A DNA stretch of 64,000 nt, taken from Ensifer adhaerens (lineage in GTDB: Bacteria > Pseudomonadota > Alphaproteobacteria > Rhizobiales > Rhizobiaceae). The DNA is taken from assembly GCF_028993555.1 (NCBI RefSeq), contig NZ_CP118610.1, forward strand, positions 3,715,001 through 3,779,000. Reading direction: 5' to 3'. Both the position numbers and the translations under genes were made by a program. This document shows, one piece after another, positions 36,843 through 45,901 of this stretch (the first letter of the stretch is position 1; the number at the start of each line of letters is the position of its first letter). Under the pieces are notes generated by a model that saw only the letters and a list, made by a program, of their open reading frames with translations, had not been told where the DNA came from and searched no databases.

Positions 36843-38075
36843 ATGACCATCAACCAAACGGTCAAGGAGGCGGGCTTTAGGCCCGCCTCGCGGATCTCCT
36901 CGATCGGAGTCTCCGAAATCCTGAAGATCGGCGCCCGCGCGCAGGCGATGAAGCGTGAAGGCAAGCCGGTGATCATTCTGGGCGCGGGCGAGCCGGACTT
37001 CGACACGCCCGACTACGTCAAGGACGCCGCCTGCGAGGCAATCAAGCGCGGCGACACCAAATACACGGCACTCGACGGCACGCCGGACCTGAAGAAGGCG
37101 ATCCGCGAGAAGTTCCAGCGTGAAAACGGCCTCGCTTACGAGCAGGACGAGATCACGGTGGCGACAGGCGCCAAGCAGATCCTGTTCAACGCCATGATGG
37201 CGTCGATCAATCCTGGCGACGAAGTCGTCATCCCGACGCCCTACTGGACCTCCTATTCGGATATCGTCCAGATCTGCGAAGGTAAGCCGGTTCTGATCCC
37301 CTGCGACGCTTCCTCCGGCTTCCGCCTGACCGCCGAAACGCTCGAAGCGGCGATCACGCCGAAGACGCGCTGGGTGCTGCTCAATTCGCCGTCGAACCCT
37401 TCGGGTGCCGCCTACAGCGCAGCTGACTACCGGCCGCTGCTGGATGTGCTCCTGAGGCACCCACATGTGTGGCTGCTGGTCGACGACATGTATGAGCACA
37501 TCGTCTATGACGGCTTCCGTTTCGTCACCCCGGCCCAACTCGAGCCCCGGCTCAAGGACCGTACCTTGACGGTCAACGGCGTCTCCAAGGCCTATGCCAT
37601 GACCGGCTGGCGCATCGGTTATGCCGGTGGCCCGCGTGACCTGATCAAGGCCATGGCCGTGGTTCAGAGCCAGGCGACCTCCTGCCCGTCTTCCGTCAGC
37701 CAGGCCGCTTCGGTGGCAGCACTGACCGGGCCGCAGGAATTCCTGAAGGAACGCACGGCAAGCTTCCAGCACCGCCGCGATCTCGTCGTCAGTGGCCTCA
37801 ACGCCATCGACGGTCTCGATTGCCGCGTCCCGGAAGGTGCCTTCTACACCTTCTCCGGCTGCGCCGGCATGCTCGGCAAGGTCACGCCCTCGGGCAAGAG
37901 GATCGAGACGGATACAGACTTCTGCGCCTACCTGCTCGACGATGCCCATGTGGCCGTCGTCCCGGGCTCGGCCTTCGGTCTCTCGCCGTTCTTCCGCATC
38001 TCCTATGCAACCTCGGAAGCGGAATTGAAGGAAGCGCTGACGCGCATCGCCGACGCCTGCGCGCGGCTTTCGTAA
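36843..38075 (+). CDS. aatB: Class I aminotransferase, AatB type; probable 2-aminoadipate aminotransferase
   Basis: A 410-residue fold-type I PLP aminotransferase of the aspartate aminotransferase I-gamma group. The PLP lysine is in NGVSKAYAMTGWRIGYAGGP, and the carboxylate-binding Arg is in FFRISYATS. S. meliloti AatB is known as an aspartate aminotransferase. Here the gene is last in the hglS operon, 26 bases after amaB, so conversion of 2-aminoadipate to 2-oxoadipate, the one missing step, is the natural role (inference). Both activities are possible. Confidence 0.85.
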   Translation: MTINQTVKEAGFRPASRISSIGVSEILKIGARAQAMKREGKPVIILGAGEPDFDTPDYVKDAACEAIKRGDTKYTALDGTPDLKKAIREKFQRENGLAYEQDEITVATGAKQILFNAMMASINPGDEVVIPTPYWTSYSDIVQICEGKPVLIPCDASSGFRLTAETLEAAITPKTRWVLLNSPSNPSGAAYSAADYRPLLDVLLRHPHVWLLVDDMYEHIVYDGFRFVTPAQLEPRLKDRTLTVNGVSKAYAMTGWRIGYAGGPRDLIKAMAVVQSQATSCPSSVSQAASVAALTGPQEFLKERTASFQHRRDLVVSGLNAIDGLDCRVPEGAFYTFSGCAGMLGKVTPSGKRIETDTDFCAYLLDDAHVAVVPGSAFGLSPFFRISYATSEAELKEALTRIADACARLS

Positions 38076-38109
38076 GCCACTTCGGACGGCGCCTCGGTGC
38101 CGTCCGCTC

Positions 38110-38658
38110 TCAAAATGTTGGCGGCGTACAGGCGCTGATCACCTCGCACGGCACTGGCCCGACGCAACGGAACCGGTGCGGCCGGCGACTTTCGAAGTAA
38201 TAGGCATCTCCCGGCCCCAGGATCCGCCGCTCGTCATCGACGGTGACCTCGATACGGCCCGAAAGCACGATCCCCCCCTCCTCGCCATCATGCACCAGCG
38301 GTACCTTCCCGGTATCCGCGCCCGGCTGATAAACCTCCTTCAGAATCTGCAGGCTGCGGCCGAAGAGGTTTTCGCCGATCTGCCGATAGGAAATCGGTCC
38401 CTTGCCGATCTCGACCAGTTCCTCGGCCGCGTAGAATGCCTTGCGCGGCTTCTCCGGTTCGAAGGAGAAGAACTCAGCAAGCCCGATCGGGATCCCGTCG
38501 AGAATGCGCTTCAGCGCGCCGACTGACGGGTTGGAGGCGTTCGATTCAATCAGTGAGATCGTAGAGTTGGTGACACCGGCACGTTTGGCGAGTTCACGCT
38601 GCGACAGATTGTGCATCAGCCTCAGATGACGAAGCCGGTTTCCGATATCGACGCTCAT
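38110..38658 (-). CDS. XRE-cupin transcriptional regulator
   Basis: A 182-residue PuuR-like regulator with an N-terminal XRE helix-turn-helix (about 8-62, LSQRELAKRAGVTNSTISLIES) and a C-terminal cupin sensor (about 105-180, PLVHDGEEGGIVLSGRIEVTV and GDAYYFESRRPHRFRC). PuuR relatives respond to small amines such as putrescine. It is divergent from the omega-aminotransferase, its probable target. Confidence 0.9.
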   Translation of the reverse strand: MSVDIGNRLRHLRLMHNLSQRELAKRAGVTNSTISLIESNASNPSVGALKRILDGIPIGLAEFFSFEPEKPRKAFYAAEELVEIGKGPISYRQIGENLFGRSLQILKEVYQPGADTGKVPLVHDGEEGGIVLSGRIEVTVDDERRILGPGDAYYFESRRPHRFRCVGPVPCEVISACTPPTF

Positions 38659-38805
38659 GGGCGCACATTTCCCTGTTCAGGTTGTTCGGAATAGCGAAAA
38701 CTCGCCACTCAACGATGTTATAAATCAATGCTTTAACTGACAGCAGAAAAGGACTTGTTTGGCAAATCAAATCATGGCGTCAATCGCCGACCTCAGGAGG
38801 ATTCC

Positions 38806-40143
38806 ATGAACCAACACACCAAGCCCAACGCCCCCGTACTCGACAGCTATTGGATGCCGTTTACCGCCAACCGGCAGTTCAAGCAGGCCCCGCGTTTGCT
38901 CGCGTCCGCCGAGGGCATGCACTACACCAGCACCGATGGCCGCACGATCCTCGACGGCACTGCCGGTCTCTGGTGCGTCAACGCCGGCCACGGTCGCCGC
39001 CAGATCGCAGCCGCCGTCGAGCGCCAGCTGTCGACCATGGATTTTGCCCCCTCCTTCCAGATGGGCCACCCGATCGCCTTCGACTTTGCCGAACGCCTCG
39101 CCGAGATCGCGCCCGGCCCCGAGGGCCAGAAGCTCGACCGCGTGTTCTTCACCGGCTCCGGCTCGGAATCGGTCGATACCGCGCTGAAGATTGCGATCGC
39201 CTACCAGCGCGCGATCGGCCAGGGCACCCGCACACGCCTCATCGGCCGCGAACGCGGCTACCACGGCGTCGGCTTCGGCGGCATTTCGGTCGGCGGCATC
39301 CTCAACAACCGCCGCGTCTTCCCGCAGCTTCCGGGTTCGGATCACCTGCGCCACACCCACGACCTCGGCAAGAACGCCTTCGTCAAGGGCCAGCCGGAAC
39401 ACTGCGCCGAGCTTGCCGACGATCTCGAGCGTCTGGTGGCGCTGCACGGCGCCGAGACCATCGCCGCCTGCATCGTCGAGCCCGTCGCCGGCTCGACCGG
39501 CGTGCTCATTCCGCCGAAGGGCTATCTCGAACGCCTGCGTGCGATCTGCGACAAGCACGGCATCCTCCTGATCTTCGACGAAGTGATCACCGGCTTCGGC
39601 CGCCTCGGTGCCGCCTTCGCCACCGACTTCTTTGGGGTAACCCCTGATATGGTGACGGCGGCCAAGGGTCTCACCAACGGCGCGATCCCGATGGGCGCTG
39701 TCTTTGCCAGCCGCAAGGTGCACGACGCGCTGATGCATGGGCCGGAAAACGCCATCGAGCTCTTCCACGGCTACACCTATTCCGGCCACCCGGCCGCCTG
39801 CGCCGCCGGTATCGCCACGCTCGACATCTACCGCGACGAGGGCCTGATGACCCGCGCCGTCGAGCTGCAGGATGCCTGGCATGACGCCATGCATTCGCTG
39901 AAGGGGCTGCCCAACGTCATCGACATCCGCACGATCGGCCTCATTGCCGGCATCGAGCTGCAATCGCGCGACGGCGCTGTCGGCGCCCGCGCCTACGACG
40001 TCTTCGTCGATTGCTTCGAAAAGGGCCTGCTCATCCGCGTCACCGGCGATATCATCGCCTTCTCGCCGCCGCTGATCGCCGAAGAGAAGCATTTCGGCGA
40101 GATCGTCTCGATCCTCGGCGATGCGCTGAAGCGCGCCAAGTAA
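38806..40143 (+). CDS. Omega-amino acid:pyruvate aminotransferase
   Basis: A 445-residue class III aminotransferase. The start has a perfect AGGAGG. DGTAGLWCVNAGHGR, GSGSESVDTALKIA, IFDEVITGFGRLG and the PLP-lysine motif TAAKGLTNGAIPMG match beta-alanine/omega-amino acid:pyruvate transaminases. The likely substrates are beta-alanine, 4-aminobutyrate or a polyamine-derived amine. It is paired with the divergent XRE-cupin regulator and ends at a GC-rich hairpin. Confidence 0.88.
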   Translation: MNQHTKPNAPVLDSYWMPFTANRQFKQAPRLLASAEGMHYTSTDGRTILDGTAGLWCVNAGHGRRQIAAAVERQLSTMDFAPSFQMGHPIAFDFAERLAEIAPGPEGQKLDRVFFTGSGSESVDTALKIAIAYQRAIGQGTRTRLIGRERGYHGVGFGGISVGGILNNRRVFPQLPGSDHLRHTHDLGKNAFVKGQPEHCAELADDLERLVALHGAETIAACIVEPVAGSTGVLIPPKGYLERLRAICDKHGILLIFDEVITGFGRLGAAFATDFFGVTPDMVTAAKGLTNGAIPMGAVFASRKVHDALMHGPENAIELFHGYTYSGHPAACAAGIATLDIYRDEGLMTRAVELQDAWHDAMHSLKGLPNVIDIRTIGLIAGIELQSRDGAVGARAYDVFVDCFEKGLLIRVTGDIIAFSPPLIAEEKHFGEIVSILGDALKRAK

Positions 40144-40163
40144 GCCAAGGCCAGTCAAGACAA

Positions 40164-40192
40164 CGCCGCCGCCGAAGATCCCGGCGGCGGCG
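40164..40192 (+). terminator. Hairpin after the omega-aminotransferase
   Basis: CGCCGCCGCCG and CGGCGGCGGCG form an 11-bp stem with a 7-base loop followed by CTTGCATTTGG. It separates two convergent transcription units. The T content is modest. Confidence 0.65.
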
Positions 40193-40250
40193 CTTGCATT
40201 TGGAGGGTCGAGCAGAATCCGGCTAACGTCTCTGAGGTAGCGCCGTGCTC

Positions 40251-41516
40251 CTATCGGATCAGCAGCGCTCGGAAATCGTTGACATTGGTTCCGGTCGGCC
40301 CAGGGACAAAAAGATCTCCGCTCGCCGAAAATGCAGACCAGGCGTCGTGGCGGGCGAGATGCAGACGCGGGTCGATGCCAGCTGCCCGCATGCGGGCGAT
40401 GCTCGCGCCATCGGCAAAGGCGCCCGCATTGTCTTCAGAACCGTCGATGCCGTCCGTGTCAGCCGCGAGCGCATCGATCCCCGAGACACCGTCGATATCG
40501 AGCGCCAGCGACAACAGGAACTCACTGTTGCGTCCGCCCTTGCCATAGTCCTTGCCCGAGATCGTCACCGTCGTCTCGCCGCCGGAAAACAGCACCACCG
40601 GCTTGCCGAAGGGGCGGTTCCTTAGCACCACTTCGCGGGCCAGTGCGGCATGCATGCGGCCGATGTCGCGCGCTTCACCCTCGATCGCATCGGAAAGGAT
40701 GTGGGCCTCGATGCCGAGTTCGCCTGCCTTGGCGGCAGCCGCTTCGAGCGAAACGGCGGCAGAGGCGATGACGTGGCATTCATGACCGGCAAACCGCGGA
40801 TCGTCCGGATCGGGCGCCTTTGCCGCCTCCGAACGCAGATGCCTCATCACCGGGTCGGGAAGCTCCATGCGGTAGCGGGCGACAATTTCAAGCGCTTCAG
40901 CCGCCCTGCTGCGGTCCGGAACGGTCGGCCCGGACGCGACGAAGGCCGGGTTGTCGCCGGGAACGTCGGACACCACCAGACTGACGACACGGGCCGGGAA
41001 GGCGGCTGCAGCAAGCCGCCCGCCCTTGATCCGCGAGACGTGCTTGCGCACGACGTTCATCGCCGAAATCGGAGCCCCCGAGGCAAGCAGCGCCTTGTTG
41101 ACCGCGATCTCGTCGGTGAGTTCCAGGCCCTCCGGGGGAGCCGGCAACAGGGCCGAGCCGCCGCCGGAGATCAGGGCGATAACCAGATCGTCCGATGTCA
41201 GCCCCTCAACTGCCTTTAGCAATGCCTCCGATGCGGCAAGCCCTGCCTCATCAGGCACCGGATGGGCCGATTGAAGCACTGTGATTGTCTCGCACTTCTC
41301 CACCGGTCCGTGCCGCGCCACCACCGTGCCGCTGAAGGGGTGCGGCCAGAGCTTTTCGAAAGCGGCCGCCATCTGGCTTGCCGCCTTGCCCGCGCCGACG
41401 ACCACCGTCCGCCCTTTCGGCGGGTCCGGCAGATGCGCCTTGATCGCCTCGTAAGGGTCGGCGGCTCGAACGGCTTCCTCGAACAGCCGGGTCAGGAAGG
41501 GGCGTGCTTCAATCAT
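40251..41516 (-). CDS. Glycerate 2-kinase (TtuD/GckA, MOFRL family)
   Basis: A 421-residue DUF4147/MOFRL protein. The N-terminal domain shows VVGAGKAASQMAAAFE and ALISGGGSALLPAPP, and the C-terminal MOFRL domain has GGRNSEFLLSLALDI and DTDGIDGSEDNAGAF. Such enzymes phosphorylate D-glycerate to 2-phosphoglycerate; older annotations say hydroxypyruvate reductase. The start is ATG 41516 or GTG 41525, the latter touching the Dabb stop. It is third in the GMC-Dabb-kinase operon, feeding a three-carbon acid into glycolysis. Confidence 0.88.
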   Translation of the reverse strand: MIEARPFLTRLFEEAVRAADPYEAIKAHLPDPPKGRTVVVGAGKAASQMAAAFEKLWPHPFSGTVVARHGPVEKCETITVLQSAHPVPDEAGLAASEALLKAVEGLTSDDLVIALISGGGSALLPAPPEGLELTDEIAVNKALLASGAPISAMNVVRKHVSRIKGGRLAAAAFPARVVSLVVSDVPGDNPAFVASGPTVPDRSRAAEALEIVARYRMELPDPVMRHLRSEAAKAPDPDDPRFAGHECHVIASAAVSLEAAAAKAGELGIEAHILSDAIEGEARDIGRMHAALAREVVLRNRPFGKPVVLFSGGETTVTISGKDYGKGGRNSEFLLSLALDIDGVSGIDALAADTDGIDGSEDNAGAFADGASIARMRAAGIDPRLHLARHDAWSAFSASGDLFVPGPTGTNVNDFRALLIR

Positions 41517-41525
41517 CGCCGCCAC

Positions 41526-41843
41526 TCAGCCGGCAATTTCGAGATCATAGACGAAGATGCCGGCAACACCACCCTCGGCCGCCGCCACGATCTTGGCGCC
41601 GGTCTTGCGATGCTCCTCGTCTTCCAGATAGGCGTCGCGCGCGGTGGCATCGGTGAAATCGACGATGAAGCCCAGACCATGGCCCTTGTCCATGCCCACT
41701 TCCGGGCTGACATTGCCGCCGATATGGGCCGCCATGAAACCGGGCAGCCGTGATTTCAGCGCGACGATCTCGTCGAAGATCGCCGCCTTTTCCTCCTTGG
41801 TGATTTCGGGGCGGAAGCGGATGAAGACGCAATGGCGGATCAT
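41526..41843 (-). CDS. Dabb-family stress-responsive alpha/beta barrel protein
   Basis: A 105-residue ferredoxin-like Dabb domain covering the whole protein: MIRHCVFIRFRPEITKEEK at the start, GGNVSPEVGMDKGHGLGFIVDFTD in the middle. Dabb proteins dimerise, and some catalyse cyclase-type or decarboxylation reactions, but the role here is unknown. It begins seven bases after the GMC stop with GAGG as ribosome-binding site, so it is part of that operon. Confidence 0.85.
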   Translation of the reverse strand: MIRHCVFIRFRPEITKEEKAAIFDEIVALKSRLPGFMAAHIGGNVSPEVGMDKGHGLGFIVDFTDATARDAYLEDEEHRKTGAKIVAAAEGGVAGIFVYDLEIAG

Positions 41844-41850
41844 GGGGACC

Positions 41851-43506
41851 TCAACGGATATCGGCGCGGGCGCGCGGGCGGCTGTCGTTGCGTTCGTGGG
41901 CGAAGATCGCCGGCGGCAGGGGCTGGCGCTCGCGGATGATGTCGGCGCCCTTCTCGCCCATCATGATCGTCGGCCCGTTGGTGTTGCAAGAGGGAACGCG
42001 CGGCATCACCGAGCTGTCGCAGACCCGCAGGCCTTCGAGCCCGCGCACCTTGAGATCGAGGCCGACCACGGCCATCGCGTCCGTGCCCATCTTGCAGGTG
42101 CCGACGGGGTGATGATCGGTCTTGGCATTGGCGCAGCCGTAATCGAAGAATTGCTCGTCGCTCATGACCGAATTGCCCGGCAGGCGCTCCGCCAGCACGA
42201 AAGGCTTCAGCGCTGCCTGCTGCATGATCTCGCGGGCAATCTTCAGACCCTCGATCGACATCCTGCGGTCATGCGGATCCTCCCAGTAGTTGGGATCGAT
42301 CAGCGGCGCCGCCGCCGGATCGGAGGATTTGAGCCGCACCGTGCCGCGCGAGCGCGGATGCAAATAGGCCGAATTCAGCGTCACACCGGCATTCTTCAGC
42401 TTTTCGACGCCGGCCTCGATACCCGAGCCGAGACCGAGATGGAACTGGATGTCCGGCGACCGGGCGTTCGGATCGGCATACCAGAAGCCGCCGGTTTCAA
42501 ACAGGCTTGAAGCCACGGGGCCCGAGCGGAACAGCACGTATTGCAGGCCAGCCCATAGCGTACGATGGAGTTTCGCGACACCGTCATAGGTGTGGTCGCC
42601 GGTGCATTCGGAAATCACGAAAAGGTCGAGGTGATCCTGCAGGTTGCCGCCGACACCCGGCAGATCGTGTTTCACCGAAACGCCGACCGATTTCAGATGA
42701 TCGGCCGGGCCGATGCCAGATTGCAGCAGCAGCTTCGGCGACCCGATGGCACCGGAGGAAACCAGCACTTCCCGCTCCGCCCGGATGATCTCGCTGCCCT
42801 TGCCCGTGACAACCTCAACGCCGACGGCGCGGGTGCCCTCAAGCACGATCCGCGCCACACGCGCGCCGGTGCGAACCGTCAGGTTGCGGCGGTCCTTGAT
42901 CGGCGAGAGATAGGCAAGCGACGCGCTCGAGCGGCGGCGGTTGCGCTGGGTGAGCTGGTAGAAACCTACGCCCGCCTGCTGGCGGCCATTGAAATCGTGG
43001 TTGTAGGGAATGCCGAGTTCCTGGCCGGCGCGGATATACGCGTCGCAGATCGGCAGCGCCGAGACCGGCATCGAGACACCGAGCGGCCCGCCATAGTCGT
43101 GGTAGTCGTCGGCAAAGCGCTGGTTGTCTTCTGAGCGCTTGAAATAGGGAAGCACACTGCGATAGTCCCAACCGGTGCAGCCGTCCTCGGAGGCCCAGAG
43201 ATCGTAGTCGGCGGCATTGCCACGCGTATAGAGCTGGGCGTTGATCGAGGAGCCGCCGCCAATGACCTTGGCCTGGGTATAGCGCAGCGCCCTGCCCTTC
43301 ATGTGCTTCTGCGGCACGGTCTCCCAGCCCCAGCTTGCGACGCCCTTGGTCATCTTGGCAAAACCAGCCGGCATGTGGAACAGCGGGTTCCAGTCGCCGC
43401 CACCGGCTTCCAGCAGCAGGACGCGAACCGACGGGTCTTCGGAGAGCCGGTTGGCAAGAACGCAGCCGGCCGGGCCGGCACCGGTGATGATGTAGTCGTA
43501 GCTCAT
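41851..43506 (-). CDS. GMC-family FAD oxidoreductase (choline/alcohol dehydrogenase type)
   Basis: A 551-residue GMC enzyme oxidising a primary or secondary alcohol. The FAD-binding start is DYIITGAGPAGCVLANRLSE, GMC signature 1 lies around YTQAKVIGGGSSINAQLYTRG, signature 2 at SSGAIGSPKLLLQSGIGP, and the C-terminal His region is DHHPVGTCKMGTDAM. The alcohol is not identifiable; annotation as choline dehydrogenase would be over-specific. It is first gene of an operon with the Dabb protein and glycerate kinase, with a palindromic LacI-type operator 25 bases upstream. Confidence 0.88.
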   Translation of the reverse strand: MSYDYIITGAGPAGCVLANRLSEDPSVRVLLLEAGGGDWNPLFHMPAGFAKMTKGVASWGWETVPQKHMKGRALRYTQAKVIGGGSSINAQLYTRGNAADYDLWASEDGCTGWDYRSVLPYFKRSEDNQRFADDYHDYGGPLGVSMPVSALPICDAYIRAGQELGIPYNHDFNGRQQAGVGFYQLTQRNRRRSSASLAYLSPIKDRRNLTVRTGARVARIVLEGTRAVGVEVVTGKGSEIIRAEREVLVSSGAIGSPKLLLQSGIGPADHLKSVGVSVKHDLPGVGGNLQDHLDLFVISECTGDHTYDGVAKLHRTLWAGLQYVLFRSGPVASSLFETGGFWYADPNARSPDIQFHLGLGSGIEAGVEKLKNAGVTLNSAYLHPRSRGTVRLKSSDPAAAPLIDPNYWEDPHDRRMSIEGLKIAREIMQQAALKPFVLAERLPGNSVMSDEQFFDYGCANAKTDHHPVGTCKMGTDAMAVVGLDLKVRGLEGLRVCDSSVMPRVPSCNTNGPTIMMGEKGADIIRERQPLPPAIFAHERNDSRPRARADIR

Positions 43507-43530
43507 TCCCTGTTTCCCTCCGACGCCGCC

Positions 43531-43548
43531 ATTTGGAACGTTCCAAAT
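43531..43548. promoter_or_regulatory. LacI-type operator upstream of GMC operon
   Basis: ATTTGGAACGTTCCAAAT is a perfect 18-base palindrome with the central CG typical of LacI/PurR-family sites. Its core is the same as the palindrome in front of the LacI gene at 57.6 kb and nearly the same as the one before the DUF993 gene. The position just before the start suggests repression. Confidence 0.75.
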
Positions 43549-43607
43549 TTTCGGCGTGAAAATTTCAAACCCGCTCGCTGACGAGCCGCTATGCATCCTG
43601 GCTGTTT

Positions 43608-44387
43608 CTAGAGTCGGCCGATCGACAGGCCACCATCCGCCTGGATCACGGAGCCGGTGGCAAAGGCGAATTTTCCACCGGCAAGCCCTGCCGCGATATT
43701 GCCGATATCATCCGGTTCGCCCCAGCGACGCATCGGCACCAGTCCACCGTCGATCAGCGCGTCGTATTTTCCCGAGACGCCGGCCGTCATGTCGGAACGA
43801 ATGATGCCGGGTCGAATTTCGAAAACCGAGATGCCGGTATTGGCGAGCCGAAGTGCCAGCCCCTGGCTGAAGGCGGCTAGCCCAGCCTTGGTCATGCAGT
43901 AGTCGAGGCGCTCGGGCGAGGTCATCGTCGCCGAAACCGAGGTGATATTGATGATCGACCGTGGTGTCGTACCGGTCGGATCTGTCAGCATCGACACCAG
44001 CACCGCCTGGGTGAAAAACACCGTGCCGCGCAGGTTGGTGGCCACGATCGTGTCGAAATTCTCCGGCAGCAGGTCGAGGAAATCACCACGGACCACCGAG
44101 GCGATGCCGGCATTGTTGACGAGGCAGCGTATAGGACCGAGCTCGGCGCGAATGCGCTCGACGGTCGCCGCATGCCCGCCGACATCGGCAAGGTTTGCCT
44201 CGATGTAGATCGCCCTACCGCTATCGCCCGCAAGTTCGGACAGCGTCTGAGCGGTCGTGGCGTCGGCGACGCCGAGGCCGGTGATGGCGATATCGAATCC
44301 CTCACGGGCAAGCGCGCGGGCAACGCCGAGACCGATGCCGCGGCGGCCGCCGGTGACGATGGCGACGGGACGCGTCGATGCCGTCAT
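43608..44387 (-). CDS. SDR-family oxidoreductase
   Basis: A 259-residue short-chain dehydrogenase similar to FabG-type 3-ketoacyl reductases. TGGRRGIGLG binds NAD(P), NNAG is present, and the active site is Ser in TSVSA with Tyr and Lys in YCMTKAG. It acts on an unknown hydroxyl or keto substrate. It overlaps the upstream GMC gene by four bases, so the two are coupled and probably act in series. GGGAG precedes the ATG at 44387. Confidence 0.9.
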   Translation of the reverse strand: MTASTRPVAIVTGGRRGIGLGVARALAREGFDIAITGLGVADATTAQTLSELAGDSGRAIYIEANLADVGGHAATVERIRAELGPIRCLVNNAGIASVVRGDFLDLLPENFDTIVATNLRGTVFFTQAVLVSMLTDPTGTTPRSIINITSVSATMTSPERLDYCMTKAGLAAFSQGLALRLANTGISVFEIRPGIIRSDMTAGVSGKYDALIDGGLVPMRRWGEPDDIGNIAAGLAGGKFAFATGSVIQADGGLSIGRL

Positions 44388-45895
44388 GTTCGGAACTCCC
44401 TGGTGGCGATATGGTCGGCGACCCTCAGCGCCTGGGCGGCAATTGTCAGCGCCGGATTGACGGCAGCTGAGGTCGGCAGGCAGCCGGCATCGACGACAAA
44501 GAGATTGGGATGATCGAAAGCACGGCAGTAGGTGTCGAGCGGCGCGTCCTTCGGGTCGGTGCCCATCCGCACCGTGCCGCACTGGTGCGACGGCGTGCGC
44601 TTGTCGAACGCTTGGGAAAGCACGATCGGATAGCCCGCAGCCTTGAAGTGCTCGCGCATCTTCGCCTCGAGACTGGAGAGCGCTTCCATGTTGGAGCGTC
44701 GCCACTGCATGATGATGCCCTTGCCATCGACCATGATGCGGCTTTCCGGGTTCGGCAGGTCTTCCGTCATCATGTACCAATCGACCGCATGGCCCGCCAT
44801 GAGGTCGAAGGCGAAGCGCGGTGCCCAGGAGCCAAATCCCCTCGGCGCATTGGCCTTGAGGATATCGGCGTTGATCTTGCCGAGCAGCTGGACATTACCG
44901 AGGGGCAGGCCGTTCCTGCCGCCAGTCAGATAATAATCGTTCAGCATCAGCGTCTTTTGGTAGACGCTGTCATTGCGCTTGAACGGATTGATCGCCAGCA
45001 TGGCGCTGCAATTGTGGTTCATGAAGTTGCGGCCGACCTGGTCGGACGCGTTGGCGAGCCCCTTGCCGTCGCCGGAGCGCAAGAGGATCGCAGCCGAGTT
45101 GATCGCGCCCGCCGACAGGATCACCAGCTTCGGCGACAGCTTCTTCTTCTCGCCTCGATGGGTGTAATGGATCGCCTCGATCCGCCCCCCCGGACCGGCC
45201 TCCAGCGTATCGACATGCGCCGACGTGATCAGCTCGATGTTGGGGTCATTCAGTGCAGCAGCGAGCGATGCGGTCTCGGCATCCTTCTTGCCCTTGCCCG
45301 TATTCGGAAATCCGTCCCAGGGCGTGCGCCCACCGGCAAGCCACGTGTCGATATCGACGCCGAGCGGCAAGGTCGCCGGATGCAAGCCCTGTGCCTTCAA
45401 TTCGGCGCGGGCGCGGGCAATGGCCGGCTCGTCCGGCACCGGGCCGAAAGCGTAGGGCGAGCTATGGAACGGTTCCGTCGGATCGTCGCCCAGTTCGCCG
45501 CGCACCTCGAACAGTTGTTCCGCCTTGCCATACCACGGCTCCAGTTCCTCATAGGGAAAGGGCCAGGCTGGCGAAATGCCGCCGAGATGCTGCATCTCTG
45601 TGAAATCTTCGGCGCGGTAGCGCAACAGCACCGCGCCGAAGAGCTTGGAGTTGCCGCCGACGAAGTAGAAGTTTCCCGGATTGAACTCGGTACCATCAGG
45701 CTCGCGCCACATCTCCCTCGGCCGGAAATGGCCCTTGACGAAGATCGAGCTGTAGCTGCGCGCCTCCGGCGTGTCGGGCAGACGCTCGCCACGCTCGAGG
45801 ATGGTGATACGGGCACCGGAGCCGGCAAGCCCCGCCGCAACGGTGGAGCCGCCGATCCCCGATCCGATGATGACGATGTCCGGCTGCTCCTGCAT
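44384..45895 (-). CDS. GMC-family FAD oxidoreductase
   Basis: A 503-residue GMC oxidoreductase, divergent from the one at 41851-43506. The FAD site is DIVIIGSGIGGSTVAAGLAG, GGNSKLFGAVLLRYRAEDF follows, and the C-terminal His region is SHQCGTVRMGTDP. It belongs to the group that includes sugar dehydrogenases, such as glucoside 3-dehydrogenase-like enzymes. It starts six bases after the importer ATPase gene, so its substrate is probably what the importer brings in. No signal peptide is visible, so it is probably cytoplasmic. Confidence 0.87.
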   Translation of the reverse strand: MQEQPDIVIIGSGIGGSTVAAGLAGSGARITILERGERLPDTPEARSYSSIFVKGHFRPREMWREPDGTEFNPGNFYFVGGNSKLFGAVLLRYRAEDFTEMQHLGGISPAWPFPYEELEPWYGKAEQLFEVRGELGDDPTEPFHSSPYAFGPVPDEPAIARARAELKAQGLHPATLPLGVDIDTWLAGGRTPWDGFPNTGKGKKDAETASLAAALNDPNIELITSAHVDTLEAGPGGRIEAIHYTHRGEKKKLSPKLVILSAGAINSAAILLRSGDGKGLANASDQVGRNFMNHNCSAMLAINPFKRNDSVYQKTLMLNDYYLTGGRNGLPLGNVQLLGKINADILKANAPRGFGSWAPRFAFDLMAGHAVDWYMMTEDLPNPESRIMVDGKGIIMQWRRSNMEALSSLEAKMREHFKAAGYPIVLSQAFDKRTPSHQCGTVRMGTDPKDAPLDTYCRAFDHPNLFVVDAGCLPTSAAVNPALTIAAQALRVADHIATREFRT

Positions 45896-45901
45896 TGTTC
45901 G

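Noticed and set aside
40251..41516. Hydroxypyruvate reductase function for the TtuD-like gene
   Set aside because: The MOFRL/DUF4147 family is now linked to glycerate 2-kinase activity; the reductase name is historical.
41851..43506. Choline dehydrogenase (betA)
   Set aside because: No betB or betI neighbours and a different operon context; GMC membership alone does not give the substrate.
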